Assembly (NCBI RefSeq): GCF_032118995.1
Contig: NC_092662.1
Coordinates: 17,311,701 to 17,375,700 of the forward strand
Reading direction: 5' to 3'
Source of the DNA: Asterias amurensis
Lineage: Eukaryota; Echinodermata; Asteroidea; Forcipulatida; Asteriidae
Length of the DNA stretch: 64,000 bases
Below the pieces are notes generated by a model. It made no database searches, was not told where the DNA came from, and saw only the letters and a list, made by a program, of their open reading frames with translations. Made by a program: the position numbers and the translations under genes. This document shows, in pieces, positions 1 to 13,184 of this stretch. Positions within the stretch are counted from its first letter, which is position 1. Each line of letters begins with the position of its first letter.

Positions 1-1288
1 TTTTTTGGTATGTGATTTCGGGTAAGGATTAGTGATGTATTATTTTGATTAAATTAGTTGATTTATTGACTAACAATTAACTTGGAGCTGAGCATGCTGA
101 GTAGAGAAACCAATTCAGTAAGTAATGCCATTATTATGATTTTGTCACTCAACATCCTCTTTTTTCGTTGGTTAGGCCTTCCTCGATGGTTATCTGACAC
201 TTTTTTCAGGTTGTTGTTTGATTTCTTATTGTATTAAAATCGGATGAAGAAATCATGCGATGCTGTTGTTTGACGAAAAACAAAAATTGGTTTTAGTTTT
301 TACCTTCTTTTCAGGCAGTGGCAAGGAACAACATAAATATAAATATGTTTTTTCTGTTGGAGCTTTTTAAGAATGTGTACCAACTTTTGCCAACTTGATA
401 TTCAACGTTGCCAAAGTGATACGCAATGTTCTATTAAAATTAGTGCCAATACGCTGCGATTGCTCTGCTTTTATGGCCCTACGCCATGACGCCAGTACCA
501 GCAAGAGTAAAAATGATTTTGTAATAAAAAAAGCACATTTTTGTTGCTGCGCTTATTCCCTAATCAGCTAATTATCGCTTACCATTTGATCAACCGTTTG
601 AGAGCACATCGATTGAAATGAAAAATTGTGCAAGCTAATTTTGATGTAGTGTTTGAAAGCCTCCGAGCTGACAATTCGTAAAATCACTCGGTTAAACATT
701 GTCTGTGCCATGATGTTAAGTGGTGCGCATGATCACAAGCGCTGATTCGATTCGCTGGAAAGAGCAGCACTTGGTATTAATTTCATTTTCAGTTACAGGC
801 ACAAATTTTGTTTTCAGAAATCGGCAATATGGAAAATAGGACACAGGATTTTGATGGAAATATTCCAGCCATAGGCGTAGACAGCAAGATCGTTTGCTCT
901 TCTTTGTAGCAAATTAAATGTAGCCAGATGATACTTGTTGAACTGGTTAGCATTCATAGTGATGTAATACATGACGAGGAATACAATTCTAATTCTGGTA
1001 GTTGTACATATTACATTCGTCAGGCCTGATGCTTCATGCAACATAGGCAACTGCCTTAATGCCCCTGGTTGTTGCTGTGGTATTCCCTGAAATGTTCCAA
1101 TAGAAACATGGGATTTCTTCACAGAGCTGCCCTTTCAAAAATGAAGCATCAAGCCTGCTTTTGTAGTAATGCAATCTGGATTAAAAAAATATGAATTAAA
1201 ATAATTAAAGTTATAGTTTACACTGGTACTGACTGTACATTTAAGACGATGTTGAAACACTTTGTACTAAAAGAAAAAGCTCAAGAAT

Positions 1289-1436
1289 CACACCTCAAAG
1301 GCATGGGCCTCTAGTCCCACTTGGGGCAATAAGAATGGCTCTAAATCACATGAGGTAATAGCAACCTACTAGTCTCTGTGTTAATCCCAACCTATCCTCT
1401 ATATGGTGACGGTTGTTTCATGACGGAGATACACAC
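1289..1436 (+). ncRNA. H/ACA-type snoRNA, family 1, copy a (intronic)
   Basis: 148 nt, inside an intron upstream of the first traced BET exon. The 5' hairpin has a lower stem ACCTC/GAGGT and upper stem GGGCC/GGCTC. The H box is ATAGCA at 1358-1363, 16 nt after the upper stem. The 3' hairpin pairs TAGTCTCTGT with ACGGAGATA (one bulge) and CAACC with GGTTG. The ACA box is at 1431-1433, 15 nt after the upper stem and 3 nt from the proposed end. These spacings match H/ACA guide RNAs. Two other copies (6429, 8274) are nearly identical over exactly this length, with unrelated flanks. Confidence 0.8.
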
Positions 1437-2382
1437 CTATATATTGTCAATACAATGGAGATTAAAATTAATTATCAAAAAGCCAGGAATAGAACATGAA
1501 ACTAATGCTCATCTCTACAAAACATACTATGAATTGTTTTTATTTGTGTACAATCGTTGTTGAGGAGTAAGCGGTCATTGCACTCCTATTGTCTCATGCC
1601 CTTTTACATTCTGTTATTAATGACATGATAAAGAATTGCTTTCCTTTGTATTCCTATGTCCAGATTGCCTTGCTACGTATAAAGTGCCGGAGATTAATAC
1701 CTTAATTTCCCAGGCAAGTTAATTTGTAAAATGTTGCTTTATTTGTGCAGACAGAACGTCATGAGTTATGGCTGCCTGCTATTATGTGTTGTCTGGTTCT
1801 ACGTTACTTTCATTGAATTGCCGCGGCGTTTTTTCATGTGTTGTGTGCGTTTTCTACTTGGCAAATAATGTGCCCCGCTGGTGAATAGCCTACTAGCAAC
1901 GATGCGGACAAACAAATTAAACCTTGGTCTAAAAATGTATTTCTTTCAACTTGCTATTTTTATTCCTGCTTCAGTTTATTATAAATAATTATTAAATTTA
2001 ATTTTTTTACATCCGTAAATTGCTTGTTGTAATATGGGTTTTTTTTTTGTCTTGAGGGATAAAACTACTATTTAGGGGAGATGTTTTACAATTTTAAGAT
2101 TAAACAGGGATGGGTGTTCAGATAAAAGTTCAAAATTCAGGGGTTGAATTTGGGGTAAATTTCACGAGACTGGCCTTTGGACTTTTGTGCAGTATAAATT
2201 GAAGCCCTGACGCTGAATATTTTTCCTTAAATTTTATCAGCGGTTGGTACATATGTACATGTCATAGTATAATTAACCTGGAACATTTCAAACTCCATTT
2301 AGTTTCCTTTCGCCATCATATTTAAAAGTGCCAAAATTGTAAGAAAGTATTTATATTTAATAGCTTGTCTCTTTCCACACAG

Positions 2383-5300
2383 GCCAGCGATTCACCAAAC
2401 GGCAGTGAATGTTTCGGGGGATGCTGAACACCTTGATCTCGACGAAGACGTGACACAGACTACAAATATATTACAACAGCCAACTCTAAATAACAAAGAC
2501 ATTACTGCTATGAAAGCAGACATGGTAGGTAGCAAGGCGGAAAAGGTTAGGTATGTTTTATCAAAGCATGCCATATGGCATTTTTGACTGAATAAACCCA
2601 ACAGTTGAGCTCAGCTTAACTTTGGCGAATAATTCATTGCGATTTTGTGACGCAATATTCCCTTCGCATTTGCAGGAAGTATGAACCAGGCTTGTCCTCA
2701 AGGTGAAGTTGTAGCGACGGCCCCATATACTCAATTAATGAAAAGAATGGGTAACATGACTAAATTTATCTATTTAATTTCTCCAGCCTCAGGCCAACCC
2801 AACTGCAGCAGCTTCGCAACAACTAAAGCGACCATCAGGAAGGATGACCAACCAACTGCAGTACCTACAGAAGGTGGTCATGAAAGCCCTCTGGAAACAC
2901 CAGTTTGCTTGGCCCTTCCATGTGCCTGTTGATCCTTCAAAGCTTAGCTTACCGGTAAGACTTGTCTCCCTTTCCTCTTCGTGGGATATTCCTAAGTAAT
3001 TATTGTTCAGGTTAGTCCATGCCTGATACTTCACAGAGGCAACGAAGGCGATTGCCTCCGTACCCCATGGTCACTTTGGCAGCGAATAATTCACATGAGT
3101 TCAGCACAAGTCAACTGATGCAAATTATTTGTTGCAAATTTGTGACTTCAAAACCATACCATTCGCAGGACATCTCAACTGTTATATTTAAAATGAAATG
3201 CCACCAGAAGTACTTACTGTTGGGATTTTTTTATTAGAGATTCATTACTTGTTCCCAAATTGTTTGGACCTTGTGGGCATGGGTCTTAGTTCCTCCTTGG
3301 AACCAGGATAGAAACCCTTTTCACATGAGGTAAAATGAAGATCTAATCATCCACCTTTATACCACAACCATCTCTTCGTCAGTACTGTTGGTTGATTCAA
3401 AGGGTGGTTACATATTACAAAGTATTATTTTAATAACTAAGTATCTCTCAATCCCTCTGACTACTGTGCCAGTAACAGGGTCGGCATTTTCCATCAGAGC
3501 AACAAGACTTTAGAATCCACTTCCTGAAAACCTCGGACAAATTCCCTTTAAATCACATATTTTCTAATATAAAGCTATTGACTTTTTTGTGGGTTTTGTT
3601 TTGTGCAGGATTACTTTACAATCATCAAAAATCCGATGGATCTGGGCACAATTAAAAAGCGGTTGGAAAGTAACTACTACTTCAGTGCAAAGGACTGCAT
3701 CTCAGACTTCAATCTTATGTTTACTAACTGTTATTTGTACAATAAACCCGGAGAGGTAAGTGAATGCTAATAGGGCTATGTCACACGAGGCAATTTACAA
3801 GCAACCAATGCCAGCAATCTCCACGAAGAGAATCCATTCGCATTTGAATGTTCACATAATTATTATGCTTTGGGATCGATATTGTTCGAAAAATTTCTCC
3901 TGTGCTACCAAAATTGTCTTGTAGCATGCACTGCAGTTAGTTTCTTTCAAGTAGGCTTGGAAAAGTTGCCTCGTGTGACAAGAATCTTATAATCGAAATA
4001 ACTTGATTTTGGACCCAGAGTGCTTGATTTGGGTTTTTATGTTGAAACCCACGCTAATGCTTTTCAATGATGATATTAACCTTACCTACTCTGAAATGAG
4101 CTGATGCACAAATTAACAGAAAATCTGAGAAAAGCAAAAGTCTTGTAAATGTCCTGATACTTTCAAATCCATGAGGAAATCTTTGCTCCCTAGAATCTGT
4201 CTTTGTTAAACTAACCACATTGTTTCACTTCGCCATGACTTAGTATTTTAACTTTGGTTTACTTATAGTTTATTTTCAAGGTTTTTCTTGAGTGCACTGT
4301 TTGGTTTGGGTGTGTACAGACAAATTAACCCAAACCTCAAAGTAGTGTCATATGAATGTGTTCGCCATGTCTCAAAATTGCTTAATTTTTTTAGTGTCTA
4401 AGGATGTTTTCTTTATTGCATGTTTAGGATGTCGTGTTGATGGGTCAAGCCTTGGAAAAACTCTTCCTCACTAAAGTGGCTCAGATGCCTCAAGAGGAGC
4501 TCGAGTTACCACCACCCCCTAAGCAAGGACCTGGAGAAGACCCCTTGGCTGGAGCAAGGAAAGGCAAACGGGGGCGCGGAAGAGGTGCACCTCCAAGTAA
4601 GTCTTTATCCTCTTTAATACAAGGCTCAATTTCATAGAGCTGCTTGAGCATATAAAGTTGCTAAGCACAACAAAATTATGCTTACCAGATTGAGGTTACC
4701 AGGTAAAATACCACTGTACAAAATGTAACTGGCATCCTGCTTAGTTGTGCTTAGCAGAAAAGTGTGAGGCAATATTTTCTGCTTAAGCAGCTCTATGAGG
4801 TTGGACCCTGGATATCTTCTGATTATATATGCCTTGTCTAGAGTTGTTGACTGGCAGTGCAGAGTAATAATGCTCTAAAAAGAAACTAACTAAATATTTT
4901 ATGATTTTGTCTGATACTTTGTTTTTAATATAGTCGTTCCTCTTTTTTTGTAGGAGCAGCTGCTGCTGCCGCTACAGCTGCAGTCGCCCCCTCCGCCCAT
5001 CTTGCCGAGAATAACCACACATCGCCACCCACCACAAGAACTCCACCCCCATCTACAAGGCCGACGCCTCCCACAAGACCCACGCCTCCAAGACCAACGC
5101 CCCCCAACACAAGGCCTTCACCCACCACCAGGGTTCAGGCTTCAACGAGGTTGGTAGCTAATCAGAGGGCACCTGCAGTATCGCGGATCGTTCCTCCTGC
5201 GAGGGTAGCACCCTCGCCAAGGCCTACTCCTCCTGCAGCTCACCCACAGCCAGCAGCTCCCGTAGAGCCCATTTTATCACCTCCCCCTGTTCCTTCTACT

Positions 5301-8300
5301 GGTGGTAAGGGACAGATGTCGTCTCCTCCTCAAGGAGTATCTAAAGTAAGTTAGGATAAATATAAATTAACATGTGTAGCTTCCTGACTTTTAAATAAAA
5401 GGAAGGAAGGCCTCTTTTATTTTGTCCCCCTCTTTTTTTTTCCTTTTTTTCCCCTACTTTTTTCTCAAATAGCTGCCCGACAGATTTTTTAAGACAACCG
5501 GCTGGGCTTATTTTTTTTACCCATTTTTTTATTTCTTTTCTTCAAATTAATATGTTTGTATTGTTTTCGTCTGAGATCCTCAAAAGGATTTGAGCACATC
5601 TCAACTGTTATATTTAAAATGAAATGCCACCAGAAGTATTTACTGTTGGGATTTTTTTTATTAGAGATTCATTACTTGTTCTCAAATCGTTTGGACCTTG
5701 TGGGCATGGGTCTTAGTTCCTCCTTGGAACCAGGATAGAAACCCTTTTCACACGAGGTAAAATGAAGATCTAATCATCCACCTTTATACCACAACCATCT
5801 CTTTGTCAGTACTGTTGGTTGATTCAAAGGGTGGTTACATACTATTGAGAATAATTTTGATTACGGAAAATTTGTCCCTGTTGTGTTCAATATATTTTTA
5901 AATATCTCCCTAATTGTTATGCAAAATCTTACTGATTGCAAGATGCAAATGTTGCCAGCTCTAGAGACAATTAACTTTTACAACTCTCTGTCTTTTTCCA
6001 GGTTAGAAAAGGTGTGAAGCGGAAAGCAGACACGACAACGCCAAGCACCACACCTGCATCAGCAGTTGCCCTCCATAATTCCTTTGCTTTGTTGGATTCT
6101 CCCAAGCCAAATAAAATCACAACGCGGCGAGAGAGCGGTCGTCAAATCAAGCCTCCCAAACGAGAACTCCCTGACGAAGAGGCGCAACATCAAAAGGGCA
6201 AGAAATTAAAACTGTCCGTCCAGCTCAGGCACTGCTTCGCCATCTTGAAAGAAATGCTCTCAAAAAAGCATGCAGTATGTGCACAAGTATATTTCTCTTG
6301 TACTTTTATATTACTATCATCTTATTTTCTATTCAGTTGCTAAATGTTTCATTCACTGAAAATTATCAACTTTTCTTTTGATAATATCAGAATTTTGACT
6401 TTGAAACACTTATCATAGGATTATGAACCACACCTCAAAGGCATGGGCCTCTAGTCCCACTTGGGGCAATAAGAATGACTCTAAATCACATGAGGTAATA
6501 GCAACCTACTAGTCTCTGTGTTAATCCCAACTTATCCTCTATATGGTGACGGTTGTTTCATGACGGAGATACACACCTTTAAAGCCATCGGGCCCAATTT
6601 CATAAAGCTGTTAAGCAGAAAATACTGCTCAGCAAATGTCTGTGCTAAACAAAAAAATAGTAGAGAACCAGTTGCAACAGTGTCGACTTTATGGAGTGTT
6701 GCCTGGTAACCAGTTCCTGTTACGCAAGGTTTTTCTGTGAATTTTGTTTAATGAAATTGGTCCCTTGTGTTTGAATTTTATCAATTGCTTTGAGCTATCG
6801 ATATTGAGGAAAAATATGTACACTTTTACAGTTTTGTTTTTACTAAATAATGGCTTCAAAGTATACTAAAGCTAGGAAGTCTAAGGAAACCTTTCTCCAG
6901 GAAGGGTTGCCACTTGAAGCAAAGTCCATCTTATACTCTTGTACTTGTCTCAGGCCTGATGCTTCATTTTTGAAGGGCAAGGTTACCAAGGCATTTTCTC
7001 TTTGGTAAAGGGCACTGTAAACTTCTATTGGAGCGCTTCAAGGGGCACCAAGGCAATTGCTTAAAAGCAATTGCCTCTGAAGTATCAGGCCTGTTGTCTT
7101 CTTTGCCCAAGACCACTTGCAATGCTACACGACTTGAACACTTGACCATGAAATTCTGTTATTTCTTATTTGATGTAGATGTATGCGTGGCCCTTCTTCA
7201 AACCAGTTGACGCTGACGTACTTGGACTACATGATTACCACGACATCATTAAACATCCAATGGACCTAGGAACAGTAAAGGTAAATAGTGAACTTTGGCT
7301 GTTGTAAATCTGCCTTTATTTTGGACCTTGTGGGCATGGGTCTTAGTTCCTCCTTGGAACCAGGATAGAAACCCTTTTCACATGAGGTAAAATGAAGATC
7401 TAATCATCCACCTTTATACCACAACCATCTCTTCATCAGTACTGTTGGTTGATTCAAAGGGTGGTTACATATTAAAAAGTATAATTTTGATTACCAAGTA
7501 TCTCTCAATCCCTCTTACAATGGCCCTTTGAAACTTCGGCTTTGGATTCGGCTCAGGTTAGCTTGGCTTCACCGGTTGTTTTGACAGTTTGCGCATGCTT
7601 TGCATATACGCCCTCAGTGTTTCAAATGGAGCCTGAAGCGGAATCCAAAGCCGAAGCAATGGTTTCGAAAAGGGCCTATTACTGAACTTGCTGGGCCAGT
7701 GATGGGGACATCCAGCCGTCATCTTTACAGCTAAACCGATGATGACACAATGGAAATGCACATATTTGTGCGTGTGGATTTGCCAATGAACAACCTCCAT
7801 TTGACCTGTAGGTGAGGGCGCTCTACTCAAATGACGTCATGTGCATAAGGACTATAGAAAAATCGTGAGTAGTTCAGCCCCACACTGGAGTATTGTTTGA
7901 GTGGATGACATAAATTCTTCAATTTCTCCTCGTTTAGGACAAACTAGAAAACAGAACATACAAGAATGCCAATGAATTTGCTGCTGACATGAGAATGATG
8001 TTTACAAATTGCTACAAGTATAACCCACCAGACCACGATGTCGTCAACATGGCAAGAAAGCTTCAGGTTAGTCAAGCAAAAAATTTTTTTTGAAATGTTG
8101 TTTTTTTGCTAGTCCTCATTAACTGAAACCTGTCAATTCCTGTAAATTTGTAACCTAGCTTTGTCTAATTTTGAGGGGCCCAATATGGGTGAGAGAGTCA
8201 CTTTGGTGATTCAAATCATTTCTGTCTGTAGAGTGCGAGTGCGGACTTTAATTTTGATTAAAAAGTTTATGTGCACACCTCAAAGGCATGGGCCTCTAGT

Positions 8301-11300
8301 CCCACTTGGGGCAATAAGAATGGCTCTAAATCACATGAGGTAATAGCAACCTACTAGTCTCTGTGTTAATCCCAACCTATCCTCTATATGGTGACGGTTG
8401 TTTCATGACGGAGATACACTTTTTATCGTACTGTTAAAATCTTAAAGTTTTTGAATCTTTATAAACTCGAACAAGTAGTTTTCCGGGACTATCTTTACAA
8501 GCCCAGCAATTTTCCTCTGATAAAGGGCACTTCTATTAGGAAAATGTAAATTTTTAAAGGAACTTTGCAATGGGCACCACAGCAAAATCACCGGGCATCA
8601 CGACAATTGCTGTAGGGGCCGTGGGTTATTTTAATAATAATAATAATCTAAGCATTGAGGTAGCATTCTTACACAGAAAAAGTACCACAACGCTTTACAA
8701 CAATAATTTTGCGGCCAGCTTTCATGAAACTTATCTCTGCTTCTTCTCAGGATGTATTTGAAGTTCGGTTTGCCAAGATGCCAGATGAACCGTTGACGCC
8801 TGAAGACGACGACGATGATGATGATACTAAAGACAGTGATGCCAGCAGTCACCCGACAACACCCTCTGGATCAGAGTCAGACGACAGTGAAGTAGAACGA
8901 GAAGAACAGTTAACCAAGCTGCAGGCTCAGGTTAGTGCTACGATCCAAGGCCCTTTAATGGTTTCATCTATGAACTAGTTGGCATATCACTCAGGTTGGA
9001 TTTGAACCCATCACCTTTGCCATGCTAGAGCAGGTTTTTTACCAATAGAGCACCGTGCAACTATGTGGTAGACCTCATTCCACAATGTAATAAAAGAAAG
9101 AAGTAAAGTCAGTCTAAGCCAGTATGGCTCATCAGGCCAGTGTTTATATCCGGTTTCATTGGCTTAAAAGGACTGAGACTATTTCTAATCCCCCTGGATG
9201 CCATTCCTTGGTGGAGAGAAGCAATCAAGGACACAAGTGTTGTGACTGACCAGCATTCGAACCCACATTCAGTGAATTACTGAACTTGAGTCTACCACCC
9301 TAGACTGCTCAGTCACGGCACCCCACAATGTCAACAAATCTCATTCTTTGTTTCTGGAGACGTTAAGTTTGAAATGATGATATCTTGCGTGTCAACTGAG
9401 TCGGTAACTTCAAACCAGTCTTGCAGAGAGCTATGTAGAATATTATAATTCACACTGCTGAACAAGACTGGGGAGAAACGCTAGCATATGACGTATGCTC
9501 AAATCTGATCTTACTCCAAAACAGGCCGTTTACGCCACAACCAATGCAGCATTTTTAGGTGGTAGTATTTTTGCTTAGCGTTAGTTAAACTAAGTTTAAG
9601 TATGATTAAATCTGATCTTATGTGACTCCAAACGGGTCATTAATTGCTCAACCAGCGCTACATTTTTAGGCGGTAACTTTTTGTTCAGAGTGAGGTTTAC
9701 TAAGTTGTTACCAGTAAAGATTTCTGATTTGCGTGCCATGACTTTAATTATTGGACTCGGTATGTGAATCTCTTGCAGCTGAAATCAGTACACGAACAGC
9801 TGACGGCACTCTCCCAAGCATCCCAAAACCGCTCCAAGAAGAAGAAAGACCACAAGAAGAAGAGGAGAAAGGATAAAGATCCCGAGAACCACACCTCCTC
9901 AGAGAAAGAGAAAGACATGATGGAGGTAGATGAGAAGGTTGAGAAGCCAAAGGTGAAGGATGAGCCTGAACCCAAAGTCAAGGAGGAGGTGAATACGAAG
10001 ACGGTCAAACCCAAGAAGCCCAGGGCTAAGCCCAATAAAGGGAAAGCTGGAGGAGACAAAGCAACCAAGGCAACCAAGACGAAAAAGAGCTCAGGAAGGT
10101 AGGTGTATCAATCTGTCAGAAAAAAATCCAGTCCTGGGCCCAATTTCATAGAGCTGCTTAAAGGGAAGGTACACGTTTGGTAATTGTCAAAGACCAGTCT
10201 TCTCACTTGGTGTATCCCATCATAACCATAAAATATCAAGCCTGTGAAAATGTGGGCTCAATAGGTCATTTCCCACAATGTTTTATACTATCAACCTCAT
10301 CCCCAATGCTTGTTACCAAGTCAGTTTTTAAGTTAATATTTGTATTGAGTAACTACCAAACGTGTACCTTCCCTTTAAGTATTGCCTAGAATTTTCCGCG
10401 AAGAAGAAATGAGCAGAATACCAGTCACAAATTGTACATGTTACATGGTAGTTTGGCTGTTAACCTCATTCTGGTAAGCATGATTTTGTTGTGCTGAGCT
10501 ACTTTTTGTGCTTCAGCACCCCTATGAAAATTCCGGCCATTCTGAAAAAAATGTCCCCATTAGGGTGTAAGTGAACTAATGTAAGATCCAGAGCCGTAAC
10601 TGGTTAAAATTTGTGTTTTTAGTGGTATTTTAAAGTTACTTTTTTTTATCCTGCAGATCGAAGAAGTCTAAAGCCATTGTGCCGACATTTGATAGTGAGG
10701 ACGAGGACATGGCCAAGCCAATGTCATATGATGAGAAGAGGCAGCTTAGCCTGGACATCAATAAATTACCAGGTAAATAAGCTCTTGCCGTCTTCTGCTG
10801 AAGATGATGAAAAGGTTACAGCCACAACTCAGTAGCTGCGAACCGACATAAGAAATAGAACTAGATTTAGGTTTTTGTGACATCACACAAACAAGGTGGT
10901 CGTGAATTATGTTTAAAAATAGTGTTGCCTTTCAGCATGGAATTATGAAGTGTTTTATCTGGAAGACAAAGTGATTTGAGTCGTTTCTGTGAGGTGTTTG
11001 TAAAGGTTTTGAAGACCTTTCCAGTGATGTATACATTTTGAAATTATGTGCTTCATGAATGATGATGTTTTTAAAGTTTTTTTTTTAGAAGTGTGGCATT
11101 TCAGTATTCACATTGAGTAATGAGCTGTGCTAGGTATTATAGAACACATAGGACTCTTGCCCTTTCTTTTTGAGGTTAAACAACTAAAAATGTTTGATAC
11201 TCTAGGTGACAAGCTTGGAAGAGTTGTTCACATCATTCAATCGAGAGAACCTTCCTTGAAGGACTCCAACCCCGACGAGATTGAAATCGACTTTGAGACG

Positions 11301-11476
11301 CTGAAGCCATCGACGCTACGAGAACTGGAAAGATACGTTATGTCATGTCTCAGAAAAAAGCCTCGTAAACCATATGGTGAGTACTCATTGACCCATTTCT
11401 TTGTTTTTGATTTGTATCCTAGTAGAGGAACAAATAGGAGCCATGCAATAGTTTCAAATTGTGGGCATATCTATAT

Positions 11477-11519
<43 letters not shown>

Positions 11520-13184
11520 TTCAGTTTTTTGGGGGGAGGGGATGGTACTAATCTGATTAACAGACAAAGAACACGCTTGGTTCTTACCATAACAGAGATG
11601 CAAACTTTCTTTTATTCTGAAAAAAGTTCCCTGAAAATAAAGTAATCTTTCTTAACATTGAACAGGGTATAATGAACAAAATTAAATGCCACCAGAAACT
11701 GGGGAAGTTGTCTTTATTAAAGATCCATATACTTGTTTTCAAATTGTTTGGACCTTGTGGGCATGGGTCTTAGTTCCTCCTTGGAACCAGGATAGAAACC
11801 CTTTTCACATGAGGTAAAATGAAGATCTAATCATCCACCTTTATACCACAACCATCTCTTCGTCAGTACTTTTGGTTGATTCAAAGGGTGGTTACAAATC
11901 AGTAAGAATAAGTTTTGATAACCATTCGGAATTGTAAAAACGTGTTCTTGAGTGACCTGATAACTTCAAAAAGAGTTAGTAATGCAAAGCAGCCAACTCC
12001 CCCTGATTCCGCAGAAAGTTTCCTTTAAAAAAAAACCAATCTGTTCCCACCTGTGGTATTATTTTTTAAAGATTTTTTGCAGGTTCTTGAGTTACCATTT
12101 CATTTGAAAATAATATTGCCACAATGAAAACTTGACTTGTTTGAGGTAAGATAAGAAAGGTTTTCATAAATGTGTCCAATAAAAAGACCTGGATAAAGAG
12201 TCATTCGGGCTTGAAGTGGCTTAAAAATACTAAGTTTTTATGAGAGTTCTCCAAAGTTGAAATCTCATTGTATTTTTTTTCTTTCTCAGCATCCAAAAAG
12301 ACGCAGGGTAAATCCAAGGAGGAAGCCGTGAAGGAGAAGAAGCAAGAGTTGGAAAAGAGACTACAAGCAGTCAGTGGTCAGCTTGGTGGTCAGTTTACAA
12401 AGAAAGCAGCCAAGAAAGGTATGTTGGTTATTCACATTCATTCTGATTGAATCAAGTTAAAAATAAATTTGTTCAACCCAAATTTATTGGAAGATTACCC
12501 AGTCAGTTTCTATTGCAGTATATTACTTGAAAGTAATCTTAGGCTCTTTATAGTATATTTTGATACTTTTAAGATCAGTTTGAAAACCACCTTGTTTAAT
12601 ATGGCTTACATGTAACTGTTCTATGTCTGATTTTCCCTTACTTTGCGAGAATTCCCTCTCGTTTGCCTTGAGCACCTTAATTTGTTGGATTATTGGCACC
12701 TTACAAATATTCTATATTATTATTGTAAAGTACAAACATTTTCCATGTACATGAACCAAAACAAATTATGTCCAACTCTCAAAAAAAAAAAAAAAAAAAC
12801 TGGGCATTCCCTTTACCACCTGGATTTTCCCAAATCAATTCCTGGGCCTTGGTTTCACAACATACTAAGGTCCATCTTAAGAAGAGTCGTCAGTAAAAAT
12901 AAAATAAAGAGTTTGATCTTTTTGATGTTTGACCTTTGTCGAGGAAAGTGGATGTACAAAAGTACAGCACATGGATCTATCTACCTTGCAGAGTGTCGCA
13001 CCCAAGTTAATTATCTGATTCCCCCTCCCCCATTACAGCCCAGCAAGATGCATTAGACTGTCTTGCTGAAGTTGGTGCTAACCGACTAACGAGTAGTAGC
13101 AGTTCATCTGGTAGTGACAGCAGCAGCAGCAGTAGTTCCAGCTCCAACTCATCCGATAGCAGTGACTCGGAGTCAGGTAGTTAG
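2383..13184 (+). CDS. BRD4: BET protein, predicted short isoform ending after the Ser-rich region
   Basis: Uses the same first 14 exons as the long form. If the donor after 13176 is not used, the frame continues Gly-Ser-stop (TAG at 13182-13184), giving about 818 aa from the ATG at 2510. This form keeps both bromodomains, the ET domain and the Ser-rich stretch, and loses the Pro/Ala-rich exons and the P-TEFb tail. It parallels the vertebrate short BRD4 isoform, which also adds only a few unique residues after the shared part. The next 2.7 kb has no exon and ends in AATAAA at 15871, as a 3'UTR would. The isoform is inferred from sequence and has no transcript support here. Confidence 0.6.

Noticed and set aside
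94..117. Coding first exon of the BET gene (ATG at 94, donor at 118)
   Set aside because: The donor looks good, but its phase does not join the frame of the exon at 2383 (a stop follows quickly), so it could only be non-coding. Not listed.
814..1122. 102-codon open frame on the minus strand
   Set aside because: Overlaps a diverged CAGGCCTGATGCTTC repeat; no domain, no splice context.
1289..8421. The 148/152 nt BET intron repeats as SINEs
   Set aside because: No poly(A) or simple-repeat tail, no visible target duplications, fixed ends, one per intron, same strand, and boxes at H/ACA spacing. A SINE origin is not fully excluded.
9748..10077. Long minus-strand open frames opposite the Lys-rich BET exon
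   Set aside because: Antisense shadows of an A/G-rich coding exon.
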